The notes under the pieces: model-generated | Databases searched by the model: none | Told to the model about the DNA's origin: nothing | The model's input: the letters and a program-made list of their open reading frames with translations, nothing else | NCBI GenBank assembly: GCA_963691705.1 | Contig: OY829541.1 | Span: 15,618,564-15,682,563, forward strand | DNA length: 64,000 nucleotides | Direction of reading: 5' to 3' | Source of the DNA: Viola odorata | Lineage: Eukaryota > Streptophyta > Magnoliopsida > Malpighiales > Violaceae | Made by a program: the position numbers and the translations under genes | Shown here: positions 31,668 through 41,746 of the stretch, piece after piece | How the letters are laid out: each line of letters starts with the position of its first letter | How positions within the stretch are numbered: the stretch's first letter is position 1

Positions 31668-33589
31668 TAGCATAACACTGATTTTATGAATGCATATAAC
31701 CGTGTGGGATCGAAGCCACCATGCTCGTGTATCAATGTATAGCAATTAATTTCATGGCATAAACAGTGAGTGATTTAAACACGTAAACATGTGCGTTGAT
31801 TTTATTTTCCCACAATTCTAAATATTATGCATACAAATAATATTTGTGGAAAATATTGAATAAACAAAAGAGGCTAGAAAGCATACTCGTGTTGCATGAT
31901 CTTGATCTACCTTGCAAAGTGAGAGTGTTACCGATGTTTCAAAAATAATAATAATTAATGAAAGCGCACACAAATATTTATTTAATTGATTAAATAAAAT
32001 ATGGCATACACTAAACAAATCATTTATAACATGCAAGCATTTAATTAAATAAAGTATGTCAAACACTAAACAAATTATTCATAACATGCAAGCATACGAA
32101 TATTTTTTACGATAATTAAACATGACATAAACAAAGTAAATCGTCATGTGAAACATATAATAATTAAACACGAAAACAAAGCGGACAATCTATCGCATGT
32201 GAACATGTGAACAATTGCATACGAAATTTAAAAATACGAAAATCAAATAATCAATTTATCACACACGAAGCATGTGAGCATTTGCAAAAAAAATTAAATA
32301 AACAAGTTATCCATACGAAAATTAAATGGGTCGGGCCCATCTGATTTTTGGACATGAAAAAATGGGCTTGGCTTTTAATTAAAACAAATGGGCCAAGCCC
32401 ATCACCTTTCTTTCTTTTTCCCGCCCAGTCTTACCTTCTTCTTCCTTTCTTCACATCGTCGGCGCCACTGCCGGCGACAAGGAAGGAAACTCCGGCCACT
32501 AAACCCCCCTCAAAACAGACCCAAAAACTCACTAAACTCTCCAGTAACTCAAACCATTAATCACAGCAAGAATTTTAAACCAAAACAGTGGCGTTTTTAA
32601 CAAGTGAAAAATAAGTGATTTAACATGCATATATGGCTATTAATTAATCAAGACATCTTACAATCAAATTGAAGCAAGGAAAATAAAATTGGCATGAAAA
32701 CTAAGCATGTGAGGCAAGTTTTTGCAATTTATTCATGCAACAAGGATATAAACAAAAATTAAAGAAAAGCTAGAGAGAAAGCTTACCTCGCCGGGAGAGC
32801 TTAACCAAGAAATTGAGAGTGAGAGTGAATTTGGTGCCCTTGATACCTTGCTTGGATGTTGCTATTTATAGGGGAAAGAAAAAATTGGAGTCGGTTTGCA
32901 CATATGGTTGCAAACCGACGGGAAGAAAAGGATAAAGTGGTGATGATCTTTTGGGCGGAATAGTGAGCTAGCTAGGTTGGTATGTGGCCAAGGATGATCT
33001 GATGGGAGGTTGTGGTGATGTAAATGAGTTGGCGTCGAGTTGGAGGGTAAGGATGAATTAAATGGCATTTATGTAGAGTTTATCCCATTTTTGGGTACGA
33101 ATGGGATATTTTTAGTACGAGCGAAATCGCTCAAAAATTAAAATAAATCCAAACCGAGGGAAACACGGTGTGTAGAAAAATAAGATACGAAAACTAGTAT
33201 ACAGTGAATAAATGCGAAACTCGGTTTAACGTTTTTATTTTCTCTTTTGAAAATGTCAAAAGTTCGGACGCAAAATAAATGTCCTTACGATAAAAATTGA
33301 ATGAAACCAAACGAGATGGCGTGGAAGAGAAAAATAGTAGGTAATTATCAATTAAGGAAATAACGCGTTCGACCCACGGTCCGAGGAAACTTACTCGGGA
33401 TCGAAAGAAGTTTGCGTAAAGACAGTTAAAAATACAAAAAAACTAAAAAGCCACGAAATGACACGGAATATTAAACAAACTGGCCTAGGACCGAGAATCG
33501 ACAAAAATTTGACCTAGACGAGTTATTAATGCGATAAACGATAAATATGCAAAGTTGTGACGCGAGAAATCCAAAATCGGGTAGCAACA
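31668..33589 (-). repeat. Family D 3' LTR (minus strand)
   Basis: 1922 bp. Its right end CGGGTAGCAACA is the true LTR start. Its left end begins TAGCATAACAC and lacks about 600 bp present in the 1726-4279 copy. The minus-strand TATA box (CCTATAAATAGC) is at about 32861-32873. The ORFs near 32348-32600 lie in LTR sequence and are not supported. Confidence 0.8.
32890..32919. promoter_or_regulatory. Inverted repeat upstream of LTR TATA box
   Basis: GTCGGTTTGCA and TGCAAACCGAC form a perfect 11-bp stem around 8 bases, about 20 bp upstream of the TATA box on the minus strand. The second LTR has the same arms at 40244-40254 and 40263-40273 with a changed loop. It may be a dimeric factor-binding site. 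Confidence 0.45.
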
Positions 33590-33604
33590 GTTGCCCCCTC
33601 TTTA
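33590..33604 (-). other. Polypurine tract of family D element (minus)
   Basis: The minus strand reads TAAAGAGGGGGCAAC next to the LTR start, matching the tract at 1712-1724. It fixes the left LTR as the 3' LTR. Confidence 0.75.
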
Positions 33605-33719
33605 CTATCTGATCAAAAATACAGTGTAACTGAAATTTGTGATTAGCAGTAAAGACGGTTGCTCCAAGTATTTACCATATTTTGGATACATCCTAACTAG
33701 TTGAAGTGGGGGTTTATGC

Positions 33720-34826
33720 AAAAAGCGTAAAAATAGAGTCACTCATAGAGGAGTAGATAGGCATGGATTGAGAAATATAGTCACTCAATGAGGAGTAGTA
33801 ATTATGCAGAAATGTAGAATTATGTAAAAATATAGTCGCTCAAGAAGGAGTATTTGGTTAGACTTGATTTGGAAAATATAGTCGCTCAAGGAGGAGTATT
33901 TTAGATAGACAAGGAGTATGTGGGGACGTGACCTATCACAACACTAAACCGACAAGATGTGGGGAAAGCAAGTCTTACCTCGAACTTACCATATAGATTG
34001 AAATGGAGAGTGGTTGGAAGCCACCGTATAAAATGAGGTTGATATGGGTGACTAAATCATCGCTCGTCATAAAGAGGATATGGGTGACCAAGTTACCATA
34101 GGAAATAAATCGATGTGGATGACCAAGTCACCGCGCAACATAAGTGAAAATGTGGGTAACCAAGTCACCGCCCAACATAAATGAAAATGTGGGTAACCAC
34201 GTCACCGCACACCATAAGTTAAAAATGTGGGTAACCAAGTCACCGCACGACATAAGTTAAAAATGTAGGTAACCAAGCCACCGCACGACAAGAAAGAAAA
34301 GTGGACGACCAAGTCGTCACCAACGTGGGTGACCAAGTTACCGCACAATATAGAAAGAAAAGTGGACAACCAAGTCGTCACACCAACGTGGGTGACCAAG
34401 TCACCGCACGACTAGACAGAAAAGTGGACGACCAAGTCGTCATACCAACGTGGGTGACCAAGTCACCACACAACTAGACAGAAAAGTGGACGACCAAGTC
34501 GTCACACCAACGTGGGTGACCAAGTCACCGCACAGCTAGATAGAAAAGTGGACGACCAAGTCGTCACACCAACGTAGGTGACCAAGTCACCGCACAACTA
34601 GATAGAAAAGTGGACGACTAAGTCGTCACAGCAACGTGAGTGACCAAGTCACTACATAACTAGACAGAAAATTGGACGACCAAGTAGTCACACCAACGTG
34701 GGTGACCAAGTCACTGCACAACTAGAAAGAAAAGTGGACGACCAAGTCGTCACACCAACGTGAGTGAACAAGCCACCATACTAAATGAGTGAAAGGTGGA
34801 CGACCAAGTTGTCACACCAACGTGAG
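33720..34826 (-). repeat. Two tandem-repeat arrays in family D 3' region
   Basis: 33750-33905 holds several copies of the CTCCT(C/T)GAGCGACTATA motif (minus strand), related to 1150-1560. From about 34000 a second array is built on GTGGGTGACCAAGTCACCGC. It settles after 34300 into about eight copies of a 62-bp unit combining GTGGACGACCAAGTCGTCAC and the first motif. Short ORFs across it are repeat artefacts. It ends abruptly where element G begins. Confidence 0.85.
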
Positions 34827-35736
34827 TGATACGATCCTAGTTGCTTAGGATGCGTAGCACGTGATTCTGATCGTTGTTCAAGGATGGATTTCAATGCGGA
34901 AGTAATGAACTCGACAAGTACAAGCTTAGACCACTTAGCTAACCTGTGCTAAGAACCCTAATCAATTTCAAGTCAAGGATCTTGAATCAGATTCTTAGGA
35001 CTAGACTCAACAATGTGAGAATCACACTAAGAGAAATGAAATAATGGGTTGCAATTTCAGTTTTACTTGTTTGACGACTCGAGTATTGCGGACTTGAGAA
35101 GGACCAAGGTTCAATTGATGAACAATGGGCAGAGATTTGAAGAGAGAAGTCTCAATTTTATCAAAATAACAGCCACCTCAATAATGGAGCTAAACGGCTC
35201 CTTATAAAGAGTTTACAAGCAAACCCTAATAGGAATAGAAGTAGGAGTTCTAATTAAGGAAAATAACTTAATTAACTAATTAACTAATCAACTAATTAAA
35301 GTAAATATAAATATAATTAAATACATTCCAGCAGTCCATGTCGAGTTCTCCATGATCGGGCCAAGGTTTGGGCCAAAACCTCAAGTCGTATGTTGTCTCG
35401 CGTACACACTACGCACCATAATATCGACATCTATAACTTTCAAACCACTGGGCCAAATGGACCGGAACTTGTCCCAAACGAAAGCTAACATCCTGAAGTT
35501 TCCAAAACGTGGTCGATTGCATGATTTGAAATTGTACAGTGTCGGCTAGGTTCGGACGAAGTTGCCTGATGCGTCTTATAGTCCTTGTCTGCGTAGGACT
35601 ACTGTCAACGAGAATGTTGGCTTGATCTTTTGGACGCTCCACTCGTCCAAACGTCCTAAAATTTGGACACATCTGCTCCATCATGTCTTGACGCTTTTGT
35701 CCATGTAGTCGCGTGATACATCTTGGGATCGTATCA
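34827..35736 (-). repeat. 3' LTR of CRM element G
   Basis: 910 bp with perfect 11-bp terminal inverted repeats TGATACGATCC and GGATCGTATCA. The start is homologous to B's LTR (GGATGCGTAGCAC, GATCGTTGTTCAA, TATTGCGGACT). The minus-strand TATA is near 35200-35209. It is followed by a minus-strand PPT (CCGAAGAGGGAGGGAA). Confidence 0.8.
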
Positions 35737-37719
35737 TTCCCTCCCTCTTCGGAAAGATTCGTCCTCGAATCTTGCTCAACATAATCTGGCCAAGAAAGCT
35801 TCACAATTATATGCTCAAAGCATACTCGCCATCTCTTGTGCTTCCTTAGTTGCCATCTCTTGCGCTTCAAGGGTAAGACGCTCGATGTGCTAAGGTATGT
35901 GTGAGGATTCGCATCATTCCCTCTCCCTTCGAAAAGATTCGACCTTGAATCTGTACCTAGACCTGCACCACAATACCTTAAGTTAGTAATATCAAAGTAA
36001 GCACAAATTGAACCATACCAACCTTGTAAATTCAACTTGGCAGCAACGTCTCTAAACATGTCAATGCGTCGAGTAAGACTATTACTCCAAGCGGCTACCC
36101 TTGCATGAACTTGGTTTAGGGACCATCTCTGACATAAGTGCTTCCAAACCCAAGCTCCTATCTTGAAGGATCCATTCATCATTCCATAGTTTTCCAAAGT
36201 TGCCATCTTGACACTCAAGCGTACACCATAGCTCTTGGCTTGTCCATAGGTTGTCCGCATTACTTCGATCTCTTTGCTACCACTTATACTAAAGAATATA
36301 CTCAAAGGCAGCAACATTAAACCGAATAATGTTATATGAATGAAACCATATATGAGTTTAAGCAATAATCCCAAAACAATAGCATGTACCGAAAGAAAGT
36401 AAGTAAATAAAATAAATTGAAAGCATTGCTTCCATGTAAACTCATACTTACAAACCGAAACATGCCATGAGGACTCAAGTGCCCATGGATCCACATTGCT
36501 TGAAACTCCGGATTGTGGTTGACAAGATACTCAATTAGCATCTTCGTGCTCGGCCTCCTCCACAATTCCATCCATGAGTACCTAAGTGACTCCTCCCTGT
36601 GATTACTAACAATACTCCAAGGAAAAACATGTGAAAGCATAACATCCTTAAAGAACATGTTAGAAATATTTGCACTATATTGATGTATCAAACCAGCATC
36701 ATATGACCAATACACAGTCAAATCGTATAACGAACTACACAACCAAATTAAGCGCTCATACTTGCTATGATATCCTTTATGCATACAAAACATAGATTTG
36801 TGTCAAATAAATAATCTTTATATACTTCACAAAAATCAGAATCATTAGCATAAAGATTAGCCCTAGGTGTAACCTCAAGCGATTTTTCACTAAGTGACTT
36901 TTTATCAATACTACCAATAAGAATCAAAGGAACATCATGTGAAGACATATCATTCCTATAAATTAAACCAGTAATATTAATTAAATCACAGCATCTCATC
37001 AAACAATCATCAAACATATCATGCTCATCAAAATTTCGCAAAAGATCATGCGACCGATATAAGCAATTGCGTCTGAAAAGAGCTCCTCCAAGTCCTGTCG
37101 ACTTAAACACAAACTTTTCATGAAATTCAGACTTGGCAGAATAGTTATCGAATGTAAAAACATGTGATAATCCAATTAAATTTGTGTTAGAGGCAACACA
37201 ATCCATGTCTCTCGGTCTAGCTAACATACCAAACTGTTTTCGCTTTCGCGAGTAATTTTCAAAGGCATATGACTTGGCCTTCGATGCTTGCATATAATCA
37301 TCATCATTTAAATTAATTTTAGCACCAGAAGCATAAAAATTAATGATGTTTATATACTCACACAAATCTCTCCTTAGGGAAGAGAGCCATACCATACCCT
37401 TTCGGTTAGGGTTGGCCGAAATAGGCACCATGGATGCACAAGGTTCTTTCCCTCTTCTTGGTGGTAAGGTAAGAGGCTTCTCTTCTGCCAACAATCTTCT
37501 CTTTTTCTGCACATTAGGAGAAATAATAATAGAAGGGAAAGCAATTGGATTAGGGTTAGAAAAATCTAAGCGCAATGGCCAAAAATTTAGTTTTTGGTGG
37601 CTTGCGCCAAAATAGATTTTTTTCACATGTAATGCATCCCTCACTTGTTCTCTCTTGGCATAAACACACATCTCTCCTTTTTTTAATGATGCCACTCTCT
37701 GCATGCTCTTTATTTTCAT
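35737..37719 (-). pseudogene. Pol-derived region of G with unrecognised middle
   Basis: Frame 37719-36748 begins with the CRM linker (C-V-Y-A-K-R, then L-L-A-E-E-K-P-L-T-L-P-P-R-R-G), the stretch that precedes RT in B. It then runs about 200 residues with no RT or RNase H motif and ends at L-Y-A-N-D-S-D-F-C-E-V-Y, a CRM RNase H/integrase spacer. Frame 36793-36332 is a diverged integrase core: I-S-N-M-F-F-K-D-V and S-I-V-S-N-H, with the second catalytic Asp changed to Asn. Frame 36494-35409 has the integrase C-terminal G-A-W-V-W-K-H and D-S-R-S-N-L-F-E tail, and runs across the PPT into the LTR. Frames are offset by indels. Enzymatic function is not expected. Confidence 0.65.
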
Positions 37720-38560
37720 GCAAGCGTTTTAAACTCTCATCTCTTTTCCCATGCTCGCTATTTTCATGGGGGTTGTTTTTTATTTCATCTCTATTTTCCT
37801 CATTATTTCTCTCTTTCTTTTCACTCAACTCTCCTCTTTTTCTCTCAATATCCCTTATGATTTCAGACTCGGCATAAGCTTTCACAACTCGCTTTTGCTC
37901 CTCATCTTTCACCTTTGACTTAGTAGGCCTGATACTATGATAAAGAGACCTCTTCTTCCTTTGCTTCTCTATACTGATCGCCTTTTGTAACATATCCTCT
38001 AAGTAGAAGAACTCAGTGTAATACAGTGGATCGGTTATCTCTCGGTTAAGGCCTTCGAAGAATCTTGTCATCGTCTCCCTTTTGGTCTCCTTGACTTGTG
38101 CTCTCTCCAAAGCAATCTCCATCTCATTAAAGTACTCTTCAACACTTTTATTTCCTTGTGTCAAGGTCTCCAACTTTCGGAGAAGCTCACGGCTGAAGTG
38201 AGTAGGGACAAAATAGTGTCTCATAATCTGCTTCATCTCCTCCCAATTCTGAACTGGAAAACCCATGAGAGAGGTGCGCTTGTGATTGGTCTGTTCCCAC
38301 CAACATGTAACGTCTCCACTAAACGCAGTTGCTGCTAGCTCTACTTTCTTCCTTTCCGAATAATCATGGCAGCAAAAAATAGATTGTACATCTCGCTCCC
38401 AATCCAAGTAAGCATTCAGATTGTACACTGCTTCAAAAGGCAGAAGTCTTACCCTTGACTCACTTTTGTTATATGTCTCAGCCTTAGCCCTCAAACCAAC
38501 TGAGATCTTCCTCCTTTCATGCCTATCATACTGCCCTTGCCTCAGATAGGCATCATCCAC
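37680..38560 (-). pseudogene. gag: CRM-type gag of G without zinc knuckle
   Basis: Opening at 38560, the frame has L-P-F-E-A-V-Y-N-L-N-A-Y-L-D-W-E, Y-S-E-R-K-K-V-E-L-A-A, W-E-Q and M-K-Q-I-M-R-H-Y-F-V-P-T-H-F. This is the same gag core as B. After I-E-K-Q-R-K-K-R it jumps directly to K-A-Y-A-E-S-E-I-I-R-D-I-E-R, which in B lies beyond the CCHC knuckle and protease. An H-E-N-x-E-H-A-E-S-type repeat follows. A frameshift near 37680 connects to the next frame. Loss of knuckle and protease suggests dependence on an autonomous partner. Confidence 0.8.
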
Positions 38561-39026
38561 ATAATCTCGCCCCTTGGACCATTACGTATAAGACATCCTG
38601 TAATTCACAACACTAGCAAACAAACTTAAAATTTGTACTAAACCTAGCACTCCCTCGCGTGTTTACTCTCGTGTTTAAACTCTCTAATGCTCTCACAAAA
38701 TTCACTCAAAAATCCCTGCAATTGTTCAAGTGTTAGTGAGACTCAAGAGTTCAAGAAAAAAAGTCTCCCAAGAAGACTCCCAAAGACAACTAGCATTGAA
38801 AAGAATGGTGGCACTTGTTATTTGAGTAATTGCAAGAACAATCAATCAAACAAATAGCAAGTAGAGTAGAAGGAAATTTCAAGGAATCAAAGAAAGCTCA
38901 AATTGACTCCAAAGGGCTCAAACAAATTCAATTTTCAGTTCTGAATTTAATATCCAATTGCACTTCAATTCACTTCCTTGCTAAATCTGATTTTTATGGC
39001 GCAAATACTTCTATATATATATTTTT
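38561..39026 (-). other. Truncated leader of G
   Basis: It matches the leader of B from the gag side (CCTAGCACTCCCTCGCGTGT, AGTGTTAGTGAGACTCAAGA) and ends within AT-rich TATATATATATTTTTT at the family D LTR. No PBS or 5' LTR is left. Confidence 0.65.
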
Positions 39027-40941
39027 TAGCATAACACCGATTTTATGAATGCATATAACCGTGTGGGATCGAAGCCACCATGCTCGTGTATCAATGTATA
39101 GCAATTAATTTCATGGCATAAACAGCGAGTGATTTAAACACGTAAACATGTGCGTTGATTAATATCATGGATACGAATAATATTTATGGAAAACATTGAA
39201 TAAATAAAAGAGGCTAGAAAGCGTACTCGCGTTGCGTGATCTTGATCTACCTTCCAAAGTGAGAGTGTTAGCGATGTTTCGAAAATAATAATAATTAATG
39301 AAAGCGCACACAAACGTTTATTTAATTGATTAAATAAAACATGGCATACACTAAACAAATCATTTATAACATGCAAGTTTTTAATTAAATAAAACATGGA
39401 AAACACTAAACAAATTATTCATAACATGCAAGCATACGAATATTTTTTACGATAATTAAACATGACATAAACAAAGTAAATCGTCATGTGAAACATACAA
39501 TAATTAAACACGAAAATAAAGCGGACGATCTATCGCATGCGAACATGTGAACAATTGCATACGAAATTTAAAAATACGAAAATCAAATAATCAATTTATC
39601 GCACACGAAGCATGTGAGCATTTGCAAAAAAAAAAAAAAGTTATGCATACGAAAATTAAATGGGTCGGGCCCATCCGATATTTGGACATGAAAAAATTGC
39701 CAAGCCCAAGCTTTTTAATTAAAACAAATGGGCCAAGCCCATCACCTTTCTTTCTTTTTCCCGCCCAGTCTTACCTTCTTCTTCCTTTCTTCACGCCATC
39801 GGCGGCACTGCCGACGACAAGGAAGCGAACTCCGACAACCAAACCCCCCCTCAAAACAGACCCAAAAACTCACTCAACTCTCCAGTAACTCAAACCATTA
39901 ATCACAGCAAGAATTTTAAACCAAAACAGTGGCGTTTTTAACAAGTGAAAAACAAGCGATTTAACATGCATATATGGCTATTAATTAGTCAAGACATTCT
40001 ACAATAAAATTGAAGCAAGGGAAATGAAATTGGCATGAAAACTAAGCATGTGAGGCAAGTTTTTGCAATTTATTCATGCAACAAAGATATAAACGAAAAT
40101 TAAAGAAAAGCTAGAGAGAAAGCTTACCTCGCCGGGAGAGCTTAACCAAGAAGGTAGTGCAAGAAATTGAGAGTGAGAGTGAATTTTGTGCCCTTGATAC
40201 CTTGCTTAGATATTGCTATTTATAGGGGAAAGAAAAAATTAGAGTCGGTTTGCACATGTGGTTGCAAACCGACGGGAAGAAAAGGAGAAAGTGATGATGA
40301 TCTTTTGGCCGGAATAGTGAGTTAGCTAGGTTGGTATGTGGCCAAGGATGATCCGATGGGAGGTTGTGGTGATCTAAATGAGTTGGGGTCAAGTTGGAGG
40401 GTAAGGATGAATTAAATGGCATTTATGTAGAGTTTATCCCATTTTTGGGTACGAACGGGATATTTTTGGTACGAGCGAAATCGCTCAAAAATGAAAATAA
40501 ATCCGAACCGAGGGAAACACGGTGTGTAGAAAAATAAGACACTAAAACTAGTATACAGTGAATAAATGTGAAACTCAGTTTAACGTGTTTATTTTCTCTT
40601 TTGAAAATGTCAAAAGTTCGGACGCAAAATAAATGTCCTTACGATAAAAATTGAACGAAACCAAATGAGATGGCGTGGAAGAGAAAAATAGTAGGTAATT
40701 ATCAATTAAAGAAATAACGCGTTCGACCCACGGTCCGAGGAAACTTACTCGGGATAGAAAGAAGTTCGCGTAACGACAGTTAAAAATACGAAAAAACTAA
40801 AATGGCACGAAATAACACGGAATATTTAACAAACTAGCCTAAGACCGAGAATCGACAGAAATTTGACCTAGACAAGCTATTAATGCGATAAACGCTAAAT
40901 ATGTAAAGTTGTGACATGAGAAATCCAAAATCGGGTAGCAA
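39027..40941 (-). repeat. Family D 5' LTR (minus strand)
   Basis: 1915 bp, closely similar to 31668-33589, including the TATA box (about 40214-40225) and the TATA-proximal inverted repeat. It starts at the same TAGCATAACAC as the other copy. It ends GGGTAGCAA next to integrase sequence of A. Confidence 0.8.
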
Positions 40942-41366
40942 TATCAGTTGAGATAGAGCACAAGGCGTTTTGGGCCATTCGGAAAGTGAACACGGATCTA
41001 GGGCATGCTTGTCAGAACAGACGCTTGAAAATCCAGGATTTGGAGGAGTTGAGGGATGATGCCTATGAGAATGCTCTGCTCTACAAGGGGAAGACCAAAG
41101 CTTATCATGACAGGCACTTTCGTCCCAAAACTTTTTCCATTGGACAAAAAGTATTGTTGTATAACTCATGTTTGCGGTTATTTGCAGGAAAACTGAAGTC
41201 AAAATGGTCTGGAATTTTTGTGGTCACGATTGTTTTCGACCATGGTGCAATAGAGATTCAGAATCCAGACACGAGAACGATCTTCAAAGTGAACGGCTAC
41301 AGGCTAAAACACGGGAATTTTATCCATTATTTATCTCCTTTAATCTCTGCCCTTTCCCTTTCCTAG
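40942..41366 (+). pseudogene. pol: Athila integrase C-terminal domain of A
   Basis: This resumes with [11 protein letters not shown] and continues through L-R-D-D-A-Y-E-N-A-L, K-A-Y-H-D-R-H-F, G-Q-K-V-L-L-Y-N-S, G-K-L-K-S-K-W and F-K-V-N-G-Y-R-L-K-H. It is open to TAG at 41366. This is the DNA-binding GPY/F-like end of integrase. There is no chromodomain, as usual for Athila. It matches 57134-57500 of element E. Confidence 0.85.
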
Positions 41367-41746
41367 GCGATTTTATTCCTTTTTGTTAATCATTAACCTT
41401 TATTCCCTCTTTTTGTTTTTATCCTTTCTAACTACCTTCTTTTCAAATTTAAAAAGTTAATCTACTTTTTAGGTGGTTGGGATATGCGCGGGCTCGTGCT
41501 CCTCAAAGCCCAAGGCGCCACGTCGTCTGCAAGGGACAAGAAAGGAACCCTAATTAATGAAAAAGTTGCGCCATTTATTACAGACGTCAGCTGCTCTTCT
41601 CTCTCCCACTCTCCTTCTTCGTCCTCACTCTCTTCACAACCAAATAACAAAGCAATTTTCTTTCTCTCTCCCATAAAACACGCAACCCCCATCTCAAACC
41701 TCCCAAACATCTCCATCATCCTTGTCCTCTTCTATCACCCTCAACC
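41367..41746 (+). other. Pol-env spacer with splice-acceptor-like site
   Basis: TTCTAACTACC to CTACTTTTTAG (about 41428-41472) is a pyrimidine tract ending in AG. It is followed by a CT-rich leader (TCTCTCCCACTCTCCTTCTT) up to the ATG at 41747. Athila env-position genes are thought to be expressed from spliced RNA, and this arrangement would fit. It is not proven here. Confidence 0.45.

Larger units (their letters stand above)
34827..39026 (-). mobile_element. Non-autonomous CRM element G
   Basis: The left LTR (34827-35736), PPT, IN-derived region, gag and leader resemble element B in order and local text. The CCHC knuckle, protease, RT and RNase H are missing. The 5' LTR and PBS are absent: sequence passes directly into the family D LTR at 39027. 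Long open frames of 323 and 334 codons survive, which suggests moderate age. Confidence 0.75.
31668..40941 (-). mobile_element. Family D (Tat/Ogre-like) element inside A's integrase
   Basis: Minus-strand LTRs at 31668-33589 and 39027-40941 bracket a PPT, two tandem-repeat arrays and the CRM derivative G. No gag-pol of its own was found: everything between G and the right LTR is gone. LTR copies are similar, with small indels. No TSD is evident (GGTAG versus TATCA). Confidence 0.75.

Noticed and set aside
34202..34399. 65-codon ORF in the 62-bp tandem array
   Set aside because: Periodic protein text follows directly from the DNA repeat.
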